DNA of 50,468 nucleotides from Halalkalibacter wakoensis JCM 9140. GTDB lineage: Bacteria > Bacillota > Bacilli > Bacillales > Bacillaceae_D. Shown piece by piece: positions 1-8,557 of the stretch; the stretch's first letter is position 1; each line of letters opens with the position of its first letter. The stretch is from the NCBI RefSeq assembly GCF_000513095.1, contig NZ_BAUT01000025.1, positions 1-50,468 on the forward strand. Reading direction: 5' to 3'. Both the position numbers and the translations under genes were made by a program. The notes under the pieces are model-generated. The model searched no databases and was not told the DNA's origin. It saw only the letters and a program-made list of their open reading frames with translations.

Positions 1-6
1 AACTTT

Positions 7-79
7 GGACAATAAATTGAAGGAACTGGACAATAAACTTTACGATCTCGACAATAAATAGAGAAAACTGGACAATAAA
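7..79. repeat. GGACAATAAA tandem array, copy 1
   Basis: Four copies of GGACAATAAA (one as CGACAATAAA) start at 7, 28, 49 and 70, exactly 21 bp apart. The 11 bases between cores vary. The array probably continues to the left of the window. It is one of eight such arrays here and is followed by a hairpin-containing REP variant. Confidence 0.9.
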
Positions 80-100
80 GAGGTCCTGGAGACAGGAAGA

Positions 101-158
101 GCCACTGAAAAAGAAAAAATGACTTTTTCAGTAGCCTCGGACATGAATTTGACCCATT
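101..158. repeat. REP variant with inserted GCCACTGAAAAAG hairpin
   Basis: GCCACTGAAAAAG (101-113) pairs with CTTTTTCAGTAGC (123-135), preceded by GACAGG and followed by a half REP ending TTGACCCA. The same hairpin appears at 15343-15386 and its left arm at 44382-44397, each time inside or beside REP sequence. It looks like a second sub-class of the REP palindrome. Confidence 0.65.
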
Positions 159-313
159 AGTTTATAACATGGTTGAGGGATGGGGAGCAAATGCTAGCAA
201 GAGTTGTCGGAATGGGACTGATTTCAGTTCTTCGACCATCATACTTGGCTCTTTCTTCGAGGACCTTTTTTTACATGAAGGAAGGCAGCTATTTTTTATG
301 TACATTGCAAAAT

Positions 314-340
314 GGGTCAAGGAACCTGTCCCCATGACCC
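314..340 (-). repeat. REP palindrome, reverse orientation
   Basis: Complete 27-bp core reading GGGTCAAGGAACC then TGTCCCCATGACCC. The left and right arms are complementary. It sits about 340 bp upstream of ilvD in non-coding DNA. Confidence 0.9.
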
Positions 341-562
341 TAAGCTGACTATTTTGCATAGCTAGATAGATAGAAAAGAAGCCTTCTCCAATCAGAAAAG
401 GCTTCGATGAACGTGAAGCACGGCGACGGTTCTCGTGCTTCCATCTCTGCACTTCTCCCCTTGACAGCCAAGCACATAAATAATAATATATAAATATAAT
501 GACTTTTTAGAAAATTCTATACTAGGTAGACGATCAAAAAACCAAATTGGTTCGTTGTATAG

Positions 563-630
563 TAAACCGACAATCCTTATGAACAATAGTATACCGTTGA
601 CTATTGTTAGTTAAGATTGTCGGTTTTTTT
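563..630 (+). terminator. Nested terminator-like hairpin ahead of ilvD
   Basis: AAACCGACAATC (564-575) pairs with GATTGTCGGTTT (615-626), followed by a run of T. An inner stem pairs AACAATAGT (582-590) with ACTATTGTT (600-608). It lies 54 bp before the ilvD start, so it either ends upstream transcription or attenuates ilvD. Two smaller stem-loops precede it, with arms 378-385/398-405 and 415-422/434-441. No T-box or other aptamer consensus was recognised in 345-683. Confidence 0.65.
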
Positions 631-683
631 ATTAAATAAATCTACCAATCTACTATTTTAGTCAGCTTAGGGAGGAAGAAATA

Positions 684-2349
684 ATGAGCAATCAATCCAA
701 AATTCGCAGCAATGTTTTTAATGATGTCAATCGAGCACCCAATCGTGCCATGATCCGGGCAATGGGCGTAACAGATGAAGATTTTGAAAAGCCCTTTGTT
801 GGAATAGCTAGTACGTGGAGTGAGGTAACTCCGTGTAATATGCATATTGATGAGTTAGCAAGGAAAGCAAAAGAAGGAGCTTTAAAAGGTGGAGGAACTC
901 CTTTCATCTTTAATACCATTACCGTCTCTGATGGGATTTCAATGGGGACAGAAGGTATGCGATTTTCATTGCCGAGCAGGGAAGTTATCGCGGATTCGAT
1001 TGAAACCGTCATGGGAGCACAAAGTTACGATGCGTTGTAGCCATTGGTGGGTGTGACAAGAATATGCCAGGGTGTATGATTGCCATAGGCCGCTTGAATT
1101 TACCAGCTGTTTTTGTTTATGGAGGCACGATTCGAGCGGGAAAGGCAGACGGAAAAGATCTTGACATTGTTTCCGCTTTTGAAGCAGTAGGGAAATACAA
1201 CAATGGAGATATTGATCGTCAGGAGCTTCATAAAATTGAGTGCCATGCTTGCCCAGGGGCTGGATCGTGTGGAGGAATGTATACAGCGAATACAATGGCC
1301 TCAGCGATTGAAGCAATGGGGATGAGTTTGCCTGGTAGTTCATCCAATCCAGCAGAGTCAGCTGAAAAAATGCAAGATTGTCTAGACGCTGGACAAGCGG
1401 TGATGAATTTATTAGATAAAGGCATCTACCGAAGGATATCATGACGAAAAAGGCTTTAGAAAATGCGATTACCGTCATCATGGCTCTTGGGGGATCAACC
1501 AATGCGGTTCTTCATTTATTAGCACTGGCTCACACGATTGATGTTGATCTTGACTTGGATGATTTCGAACGAGTTCGTCAAAACGTTCCTCATATTGCCG
1601 ATCTGAAACCAAGTGGTCGTTATGTTATGGAGGACTTATCTAAAGTGGGCGGTGTGCCGGCTGTTATGAAGCTTCTACTTGAAAAAGGACTGCTGCACGG
1701 TGATTGTTTAACGGTGACGGGCAAGACAGTCGCGGAAAATCTAGCTGAGGTTCCTTCCTTAACTGAGGGTCAGGAAATCATTAACTTTGATAACCCGAAA
1801 CGTGAAACAGGACCGCTCGTCATTTTAAAAGGAAATTTAGCTCCAGAAGGCGCATTGGCAAAGATGTCAGGTTTGAAAATTAAAAAGATTACTGGACCTG
1901 CTCGTGTATTCGATTCAGAGAAGTTGGCCACTGAAGCAGTCTTGAAGAATGAAATTAATCCAGGAGATGTCATTGTCATCCGTTACGTTGGACCAAAGGG
2001 TGGACCAGGAATGGCTGAGATGTTATCGATTACGGCGATCGTGGTCGGAAAAGGCTTAGGTGAAAAAGTAGGGTTAATCACAGATGGCCGCTTCTCAGGA
2101 GGTACCCATGGTTTAGTTGTAGGCCACTTATCTCCTGAAGCGCAAGTAGGTGGACCTATTGCGTTAATTAAAGAAGGAGATCTCATTACGATTGATAGCG
2201 AAACACAGGAGCTTGCGGTGAATGTGTCCGAAGAAGAATTCCAAGAAAGAGCGAAGGATTGGACTGCTCCAGAACAAAATTTAAGAGGAATTTTGAAGAA
2301 ATATGCTAGAAACGTTTCTTCTGCGTCTAAGGGAGCTATCACAGATTAA
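684..2349 (+). pseudogene. ilvD: Dihydroxy-acid dehydratase, two frameshifts
   Basis: IlvD dehydrates 2,3-dihydroxy-acids to 2-keto acids in valine, leucine and isoleucine synthesis, using an Fe-S cluster in the cytoplasm. The start ATG follows GGGAGGAAGAAATA. The reading passes through three frames: 684-1040, about 1036-1430 and 1441-2349. Family motifs are all present: VTPCNMH near residue 50, GGCDKNMPG just after the first break, [17 protein letters not shown], and the C-terminal [11 protein letters not shown]. Restoring one base near 1036 (YDAL to VAIGG) and one near 1430 (GIY to KDIMTKK) gives a full-length protein of about 555 residues, normal for the family. Both breaks look like loss of one base from a GG or CCC run. 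Whether this is a real double mutant or sequence error cannot be decided here. Confidence 0.9.
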
Positions 2350-2413
2350 GATTGATTGAATTCAAGAGCTGGTTCGGAAGCACGAGACTGTCACTCTGCT
2401 CCACGAACACAAG

Positions 2414-2453
2414 AAACCACCCTATGCTGTCGCGAGCAATAGGGTGGTTTTTT
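2414..2453 (+). terminator. Intrinsic terminator after ilvD
   Basis: AAACCACCCTAT pairs with ATAGGGTGGTTT around a short GC-rich loop, followed by TTTT. It lies about 65 bp downstream of the ilvD stop codon. Confidence 0.85.
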
Positions 2454-2510
2454 GAAAAATGAACAAGGAAAAGCTAGGTAACGTTCCCCATTCTTTTACT
2501 TCTGCTTGGA

Positions 2511-2777
2511 TTAATCTTCTTCCAATACTTCATCAAAAGCTGAGGACACTTTATCGAATTCCTCATCGCTTTCAATGGCTTCAAAATCACCATCGTCATC
2601 TACCTTTAAAAAGAAAATATCAATATCGTCCCCTGCATCTTCTTGAATGTCCTCGACAAAGCTAACGGCAACATATTGTGTTCCTTCAATATTGAGCTCT
2701 GCTAGCACCTCGACTTCCTGTTCCTGATCATTCTCGTCGCTAATCGTGAAAACTTCGCCCACTTCAATTTTCCCCAT
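2511..2777 (-). CDS. DUF1292 family acidic protein
   Basis: This 88-residue, strongly acidic protein has the DUF1292 (UPF0473, YrzB-like) pattern: an N-terminal small beta region, the segment GTQYVAVSF, then EDIQED and the FLKV hydrophobic strand, ending in an Asp/Glu-rich tail. The family is widespread in Firmicutes and its function is unknown. An AAGGGG ribosome binding site precedes the ATG on the minus strand. In Bacillus a DUF1292 gene usually follows the yrrK/yrzL genes, but here it stands alone between the ilvD terminator and repeat-rich DNA, so it is probably a second, unlinked copy. Confidence 0.8.
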   Translation of the reverse strand: MGKIEVGEVFTISDENDQEQEVEVLAELNIEGTQYVAVSFVEDIQEDAGDDIDIFFLKVDDDGDFEAIESDEEFDKVSSAFDEVLEED

Positions 2778-2863
2778 ACAATCGCCCCTTTTCTGTCAAA
2801 AAATCATACTGTAAAAAAATATACGTAGTCATTTTATTCCCAAAGAGCTACAGAATCATGCAT

Positions 2864-2880
2864 GTGGGTCAGGGGGACAG
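2864..2880 (+). repeat. Partial REP (left half)
   Basis: GTGGGTCAGGGGGACAG matches the left half of the AGG sub-type of the REP palindrome. The right half is absent. Confidence 0.65.
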
Positions 2881-2992
2881 CGTATAATGGTAAATAAGTA
2901 AAGAAGGAATTTTAAAGAAAAATGACCATTCTTAAGTAAACCTCCGGTTTCCATTTTTTTGAAGGTTTAACTATCACAGAGATTTTTATAAT

Positions 2993-3177
2993 AGGGCTCC
3001 TCTAGAACGTGAAAGGATCTTGCGTTTTCATCCTTCAGTGATACCGCCTAGCGAATATAAACTTAGATTTTCACGTATTATTCGTATTTGAAGGACAAGA
3101 TCCATAACGCTGTCCCACGAGGTCTCAATGCCTCAGGTTCTAATGACAATGTGATCTAACGTCCTAGAGGAGCCCCT
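2993..3177. repeat. 185-bp element with inverted-repeat ends
   Basis: The left end AGGGCTCCTCTAGAACGT (2993-3010) is matched in inverted orientation by the right end at 3159-3177, with one substitution and one extra base. A second inverted pair lies inside: GGATCTTG near 3015 and CAAGATCC near 3095. No coding sequence spans it. It could be a small non-autonomous mobile element or a long structured RNA; no flanking target duplication is evident. Confidence 0.5.
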
Positions 3178-3302
3178 TTTAATATAAATAATTTAGATGA
3201 CTATAATAATTCTTTAAATTTTATGCTAATTAAGCTGATTGGCAAAGTTCTGATGAGACGTGAAGTTCAAAAAATCGTTTTAGATTAGATGACCGAAGTT
3301 TC

Positions 3303-3710
3303 TTGCTAATTTACTATAGCTATGAATCAAAATTTGATGTTAAAGCTGTAAACGAAAGATATATCAGTCTTGTGATAGATGAATATATGTATGCTGGTGG
3401 TGCTCATGGCATGCCTTTTAAACAAGGATTCAGCTTTGATACGAAGACAGGTCATATGCTTACTTTAGAGGAGGTCGCCACTGCCCCTGGTGCAAAACAA
3501 AGAATGAATAGAGAGATAGAGAGGCAAATTGATAGTGTTAATCGTCAGTACTCTTATCCTGTGTATAGTCGATTTGAGGGTGTTGATGAAAACTACGGAA
3601 ATTTTTACATTTAAGATCAAAATGTAACGATTTTCTTCGGAGTATATGAAATTGCCTCATTTGCAGACGGTTTTCCAGAGTTTTCTGTACCATTTTCTAT
3701 GATTCAATAA
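3303..3710 (+). pseudogene. RsiV/DUF3298-like C-terminal remnant
   Basis: The reading frame contains the GGAHG motif and surrounding residues typical of the DUF4163/DUF3298 extracellular module found in RsiV-type anti-sigma factors and some wall-modifying proteins. It is interrupted by TAA at 3612-3614 and continues in the same frame as DQNVTIFFGVYEIASFADG to a second stop at 3708-3710. That continuation matches the end of DUF3298 domains. The N-terminal part (cytoplasmic region, membrane helix and half of the first domain) is missing. The gene is therefore both truncated and nonsense-mutated. A TTG at 3303 is the first possible start but has no convincing ribosome binding site. Confidence 0.65.
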
Positions 3711-3728
3711 AAGGGTTAATGGAGGTCT

Positions 3729-3779
3729 AGGGAAGTTGGCTACTCTTATTAGAGTGAGAGGAACTTCCCTTTCTTTTTT
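3729..3779 (+). terminator. Intrinsic terminator after the DUF3298 remnant
   Basis: AGGGAAGTT pairs with AACTTCCCT, with an inner CTCTT/AGAG stem, followed by TTCTTTTTT. Confidence 0.8.
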
Positions 3780-4023
3780 AGAAGTTATCCCTTTTATGTA
3801 CTGAAATACCATGATCTCTTTCTAGTTATAGAGATAAAGAAAAATATACAATGTGTAAAAGGGCGTATGTATATTTTTATTCTTTATTTTTCTATGATAA
3901 GGAGGAGATTTTTTAGGTTGGCTCAACGAGAACGACTCAGAAGGAGAAGGTGCCACATGTTTGTGTTTTTTAGTATGCAGATGGGCTTTTGGCATTTGTC
4001 GGTAGAAGAACTAGTTGCCGAAT

Positions 4024-4181
4024 TTATGCGGGAAATTGACTATTTTATGCGTGACTCTAGAAATTTATGAGGCAAAACGCAGATTTTATGCGTCAATCCA
4101 TAAATTTATGCGTAAGTTCCCAAAATATGCGTCTAGAAAAAGCAATTATGCGGGGAAAGTACCACAAAAAAGTGGATAACC
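4024..4181. repeat. TTATGCG array, copy 1, plus half hairpin
   Basis: Seven TTATGCG-like cores start at 4024, 4045, 4065, 4086, 4106, 4125 and 4146, giving steps of 21, 20, 21, 20, 19 and 21. The sixth is ATATGCG in all three copies of this array in the window. It is followed by AAAAAAGTGGATAACC, the left arm of the hairpin that follows most arrays here. A 67-residue reading frame that overlaps the first units (3867-4070) is not supported as a gene. Confidence 0.85.
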
Positions 4182-4701
4182 TAGAAAGGAAGAAAAATGT
4201 TCTACCGTAAAATACCGATTCATTATAGCATTGTCTAATGGGAAAGATGATGTAATGTGGGAAGGTTTTATCAAATATAACGATGCTAGAACAAGTTATT
4301 TGTTACATCTTGTCCATGAAAATTCTGAAGATAATTGGCAAGAGATCATGAATGAAGCCTTATCGCCCGAAATCGAATTACAATTTCTTATTAAAGATAT
4401 TATTGATAGTGATAAAGATAGCACTTACTTATATGAAGCTTTTGTGTTTGAGAAGTTATTAGCAAATTTAACCAATCTGAACATTCAAATTGTCGAAAAC
4501 AAGGATGTGACGGATCCTTATTCTAGAACAAAGTATCGTTCCCCCAACTATCAAGGAATGTTACAAGATCCCATCTTAAAAGAAGAAAGCCGATTAAATA
4601 AGGAAAGAATTTCAAAGTACCAACAAGATATTATGGGTCATGGGGACAGGTTCCTTGACCCAGCTTGTGGGTCAGGTGGTTTTTTAGTGAATGGACAATA
4701 A
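4180..4701 (+). pseudogene. Unrecognised gene fragment fused to a REP and an HsdM-like motif
   Basis: The frame opens right after the TAA inside the GTGGATAACC repeat arm at 4177 and has no convincing start or ribosome binding site; TTG at 4231 is the first usual codon. About 135 residues of unrecognised hydrophilic protein follow. Then come residues encoded by a complete REP (4635-4661), read as GHGDRFLDP. The frame continues as ACGSGGFLV and stops. DPACGSGGFL is motif I of type I restriction N6-adenine methyltransferases (HsdM), so the end may be a scrap of hsdM joined at the REP. The whole looks like a gene fragment trapped between two repeats rather than a working protein. Confidence 0.5.
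4635..4661 (+). repeat. REP palindrome inside an open frame
   Basis: Perfect 27-bp core with arms GGGTCA and TGACCC. A lone GGACAATAAA lies 33 bp downstream (4694-4703). This is the only complete REP in the window that is internal to an open reading frame. Confidence 0.92.
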
Positions 4702-5250
4702 AATGTCTAATCCTACCTACTGGAGAAGGGTTTATTTACTTTAATCCTATTTAAGATCTGTTTGGAAGCAGACTCAGCATGCCTTGCCAGATAGAATTGA
4801 TTACTAACGAACGAGTGATGTTACCTTTATTGGATAACGTCTTTCTAATACTGAAACAAACAAATATCAAATTGCTCATTCAATGTATTGCATTTCTGAT
4901 TGCTACTTATAGGGTGGAGAGTAGAATTTGAATATGTAGCTGGACGAATTTTGTCTAACTCGTTTGTTTTTGTTGGAGAGTGAGAAAAAAGATAAAAGCA
5001 GAAATAAGTTAACAAATGTGATGAATTGCTACAGTTGTTATCGATAAAAATTTATTTTTGAGTGATGTGAGCCACTGGAATTCTTTTTTCACCAGTCTCG
5101 AAAAGACCCTAAGCTTTCAATCCCTCTATTATTGTGTATCTTTTTGCATAGATCTTTAGTATGATAAGATAGAAGTAAAAATTTAGGGTATTCACGATCT
5201 TTTTTGACAAGCATTACTTTTTTTTACGTTGGCAGACAACATAATAGAAA
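4702..5250. other. No gene seen
   Basis: About 550 bp of AT-rich DNA with no supported coding sequence. Its right end should hold the promoter of the riboswitch transcript. A TTGACA occurs at 5204-5209, but I see no good -10 element 17 bp downstream, so no promoter is called. Confidence 0.5.
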
Positions 5251-5324
5251 ATGGCAAAACTTTCGAAAGGAAGTGACGCAAAGCTACGGGCCTAACTCTC
5301 TGACACGGTCGCCGGGTTGCCAAT
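5251..5324 (+). promoter_or_regulatory. Cyclic-di-GMP-I (GEMM) riboswitch aptamer
   Basis: The RNA has the GEMM-I layout. A P1 helix pairs GGCAA (5253-5257) with TTGCC (5318-5322). A stem capped by a GAAA tetraloop (TTTCGAAAGG) follows, then the hallmark GACGCAAAGC, then GGGCCTAA (tetraloop receptor side), a variable stem and CGCCGGGTTGCC. A terminator follows 15 nt later. This class binds cyclic-di-GMP. The window also encodes several enzymes that make or break this signal. Confidence 0.9.
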
Positions 5325-5339
5325 AGGTATAGATACGAA

Positions 5340-5372
5340 ACGAAACCAAAGGGCAATAGGTTTCGTTTTTTT
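5340..5372 (+). terminator. Riboswitch expression platform terminator
   Basis: ACGAAACC (5340-5347) pairs with GGTTTCGT (5359-5366), followed by seven or more T. The loop contains GGCAA, complementary to the TTGCC strand of aptamer P1, so the two structures could compete. The sign of control (on or off with ligand) is not certain. Confidence 0.85.
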
Positions 5373-5400
5373 TGATGAAAGAACAGAAAGGAACGATTGG

Positions 5401-5988
5401 ATGAGTACGGAACAGTTAATGAGTAATTTATTTAGCAATCTACAACAAACAAATGAACGGTTAGAGAAGCTGCACGTCCTTCCAAATTTTTCTGGAGGGG
5501 TTGACTTGCGCAGTCGAAGCGGTGAGGTTTTATCTTCGTACCAACCTGGTGTTGGTGTTGCAGATGGGGTTATTTTAGATGGTGCTGGTCAGAAGGTGGC
5601 TCATGTTCGTGATCATGTTGCGGGAGGGACTACTTTTGATTTTGGAGGTGGCCATACAGTATCTACCTATTCAAATGTAAGTGGAGGAGAAACGTTTCAC
5701 AGTAGTATTGAGGGAGTTGTGGGCTATACGCAACCAGCTTTTGGTGGGGGAATGCAATTTCATGGAGCAAATGGTGAGAGAATGTTAGCCCAAAGTGATC
5801 CAATCTCAGGTGGGATTGGGATCACATCCTCACCAGCTCCTACTTTACCCGATTTACACCTTGCTTCATTTCATGCCTCCCCTCTAGATTCATTAGATGC
5901 TGCGAGTGGAGTATTGGATACAGCTGAACTTGGTAGTTTAGGGGTAGAAAGTTTAGGTATTTTTCAATTAATAGGAGATTTCTTGTAA
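5401..5988 (+). CDS. Gly/Ser-rich protein of unknown function, riboswitch-controlled
   Basis: This 195-residue protein starts at ATG 5401 after AGAAAGGAACGATTGG. An upstream TTG in the same frame at 5317 lies in the aptamer and terminator, so it is rejected. Residues 1-25 look helical (MSTEQLMSNLFSNLQQTNER). From about residue 30 the protein is rich in Gly, Ser, Val and His with repeated short beta-type segments such as FSGGVDLR, HVAGGTTFDFGGGHTV and NVSGGETFHSS. There is no signal peptide or membrane segment. It is not recognised as any known family. It is the first gene behind the cyclic-di-GMP riboswitch and is nearly contiguous with the next gene, so the signal probably controls the whole group. 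Confidence 0.75.
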   Translation: MSTEQLMSNLFSNLQQTNERLEKLHVLPNFSGGVDLRSRSGEVLSSYQPGVGVADGVILDGAGQKVAHVRDHVAGGTTFDFGGGHTVSTYSNVSGGETFHSSIEGVVGYTQPAFGGGMQFHGANGERMLAQSDPISGGIGITSSPAPTLPDLHLASFHASPLDSLDAASGVLDTAELGSLGVESLGIFQLIGDFL

Positions 5989-5989
5989 A

Positions 5990-7924
5990 ATGGGTGCCCA
6001 TTAATTAGTTGAATTTCTAGAAACAGATAAAAAAATACAGTCAATTGAACAGCAACTAAAAGAGACGCTTCAACCTGAAGTAGCAGAGGAAATTCTCGCA
6101 TTCGTTGCTATAAAAACCAATGAAACCATTACAGATATTTATAATCGGGTTTCCGTTAGGTTTAGTAATCTTCAAAAAGAAGTCTATGAAGAATTGCAAA
6201 ATGTGAAAACAAAAGAAGAATATAATCACTGCATGCAGCGCTTCTTTGAATTGACGGATGTTCACGACGTTAGTCAGGAACTCAAAGAGGTCTTTGCTTT
6301 TACGGAGCTAGAAACAGAATTTGATAGCTTGGTTCGAGTCCTATCAAAACATGAGTACGGTCACTTGTTTAGCGCATATCAATTTGATTCTAATGTTTTT
6401 CATTATTTAAGACAAGGATTGCAGTCTGATATAACGGTTGTTTCCTCTGAATTAGAATATTACGCAGAATGTGTCAAAGATCATTTCCTTCTTTTAAAAA
6501 ATTTAAGAGAGTCGAGTGGTTTCAAGAGTGCTTTTAAAATTGGTGCTTCAATCCTCGGAGGAGCCATTGCCGGACCGTTGGGAGCCATCGGTGCTCGTGG
6601 GATATCGGGTAGTTTTTTCAATGATGATTCTGCAATTGGGGAATCGATGCAAGAAGTGGCAGTCGCCTGGGACGGCTATGGGGATGAACTAGACCACTTT
6701 ATTAAAGAACTTGATGATAAATATCGTTATGTCATGCTGTCGTTATACGGAGGGCTCTTCTTAAGCGTGAACCAGCAATTAAAGCAGGTGAATATTGAAA
6801 TAAAAGATATGGCGCTGAATTCGGTGAATTATGAGCTAGGTTTAACGAAGAAGGAAGCAAGAAGAGTACAAACGTGGGCGCTAGAAACGATTGAGTCGAT
6901 TCAATTGAAACTAAAGAAACAAGAATATCAAGAAGCGTCTTTCATGGCTAATCAGTTTTACCATTACGTTGATCAACATCCTGTGATGAGCCGAACGGAA
7001 ATTAAAGAGGAAAAAAGTCTGAAGTATGTAGCAAATGTGATAAAACTAGCAACAATCAATCATCAGGCTGCTACTTTTCTAAAAAGGAATGAACAAGAAT
7101 TTCGCAGCTTGATCGTTGAACTATATAAGCAGCAACCCATGCTGATTACAGACGACGATGTAACGAAGCTAGGTGCTCCGTCACAAGCAGAATTATTTTT
7201 GCATTTTATTCACATAAGTTTAAAAGAAAACGATGCACAAGCACTTTCTGTTCTTTTTGATTATACCGTGCGAATGATTGACCGCATGGATCAGGGTGAA
7301 TTTTACATAGGTGAATATTTTAACGATGACTGCTTGTTTCATACGCTAATCATTGTGGCAGCTCAGTTTGCTAGAGAGAAGCGAAAACAGCAGCACCCAC
7401 TGTTTGAAGAAACGAAGAAAATGAGATTAGAGCCTAAAATGTATAAACAAATCAAGGCACTTTATAAACCAATCGGACCAAAAGATAAGTTTGATACGTT
7501 TTTAACAGAGTGCTTTATTGGTTCAACCATTGGAATGACACTCAACTTCCTGTTACGTCCGCTAGTTTTGCCATTTAAAAATAAATTAGCTGGTGGAGTG
7601 GCTATTGTATTGATTGTGGGGCTCATCGGGTACTTTCAGGGAGAGACCATTAAACACTGGGGAGAGTCATTAGTTGAATCGAACCCATTCACAACGGTTA
7701 ATTCGGAAACCGTTCAAGAAGAGCGCTATTTAACCATTACAACAGATGGCGCTAATATACGAGAAACACCTTCCTTAGAAGGAGCTCTCGTGACAGCAGT
7801 AGGACCTCAAGTTTCACTCCTGTTCTTACAAGAAGAACAAATGGATCATGATGGCCGCCTTTGGTATTACATTAAAACCGAAGATGGTCGTGTAGGTTGG
7901 ATTAGTAGCACTATTGTTGAGTGA
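5990..7924 (+). CDS. Membrane protein with C-terminal SH3b domain, early in-frame stop
   Basis: The long frame from the TTG at 6194 encodes 576 residues. The same frame is open back to 6005 and reaches an ATG at 5990 with an AGGAG upstream, broken only by TAA at 6002-6004 (fifth codon). The native start is probably 5990, with a CAA or similar codon mutated to TAA. Counting from 6194, residues 1-110 are helical and residues 111-135 form a glycine-rich hydrophobic stretch (GASILGGAIAGPLGAIGARG). A long helical region follows, then one membrane segment near residue 470 (GGVAIVLIVGLIGYFQG). The last 65 residues form a bacterial SH3-like domain with the GANIRETPS and GRVGWISS motifs, probably binding cell wall outside the membrane. 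Function unknown. Confidence 0.75.
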
Positions 7925-7966
7925 TAGGTAAGCCACTTATTATTAGAAGGTGGGAGGAGCAAATTC

Positions 7967-8272
7967 ATGTTAGCCAAGATTAAAGGAGTTAAATTATTAA
8001 CCGAGTATAAAAATCCAAATTATAAAGTGAAATTAGAATGCCCTGATGGAGGTGAATTGATCATTAGATTTGATTACACGTATTCTAGAGAGATTTTTAT
8101 GCCATTGAAAGTTTATTATAATGGTGTCTATAAGGGAGCTAAATTAGCTTGGTATACGGATGAGGTAGAGAAAGTAACGGTTCAATCTTTTTTGGAACAA
8201 ATTGCTATAAAAATTAACAAAAAATATAACTTCGATCTAAAAGAGCACGAATTCAAAGTTGACAAACCTTAA
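7967..8272 (+). CDS. Small protein of unknown function
   Basis: A 101-residue protein follows the SH3b gene by 42 bp, with a strong ribosome binding site (GTGGGAGGAGCAAATTC) before the ATG. It is basic, without signal peptide or membrane segment, and consists of predicted beta strands (KVKLECPDGGELIIRFDYTY) followed by a helix (VQSFLEQIAIKINKKY). I do not recognise the family. Its position suggests it belongs to the cyclic-di-GMP-controlled group. Confidence 0.7.
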   Translation: MLAKIKGVKLLTEYKNPNYKVKLECPDGGELIIRFDYTYSREIFMPLKVYYNGVYKGAKLAWYTDEVEKVTVQSFLEQIAIKINKKYNFDLKEHEFKVDKP

Positions 8273-8557
8273 CTGAGGGTTGGTGAGGATGCGAAGTTTC
8301 TGCGCTTTCCATAGCGCTATCACTATTTGCCTACTTGTTGTACCCATGGATTAAACCATTACTCTATCTACTCTATTTCCTTTACAAAATGGTTTGTTTT
8401 CTTTTCACTGAGTCACCTTTCTTATAAAAAACATTCCGACGAAATCTATTATTATGCATCTTCATACGGTACACAAAAATGCATAAAGGAAGAAAAGTGG
8501 AGGCATGGCGAAGGGTAACTTGCGCCGACCTATATTGATAGTAGAAGGGACATCTAG

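Noticed and set aside
162-452. 96-residue minus-strand frame near the left end
   Set aside because: It includes a REP read as VMGTGSLTH and has no ribosome binding site or recognisable domain.
345-683. T-box leader for ilvD
   Set aside because: The conserved T-box sequence (AGGGTGGNACCGCG) is absent; only a terminator-like hairpin and small stem-loops are seen.
3276-3301. Similarity between 3276-3301 and 36763-36792 (TGACCGAAGTTTCT and flanks)
   Set aside because: The shared stretch is short, with gaps, and no larger element could be delimited.
3867-4070. 67-residue frame before the TTATGCG array
   Set aside because: Its second half is the array itself; the N-terminal part matches nothing I recognise. 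A weak ribosome binding site before an internal ATG at 3957 is not enough.
5317-5400. Upstream start for the riboswitch-controlled gene
   Set aside because: The TTG at 5317 lies in the last helix of the aptamer and the frame would run through the terminator; ATG 5401 has its own ribosome binding site.
8327-8518. 63-residue frame in the gap before the signal-anchored gene
   Set aside because: No ribosome binding site, Ser/Tyr-rich composition and no family features.
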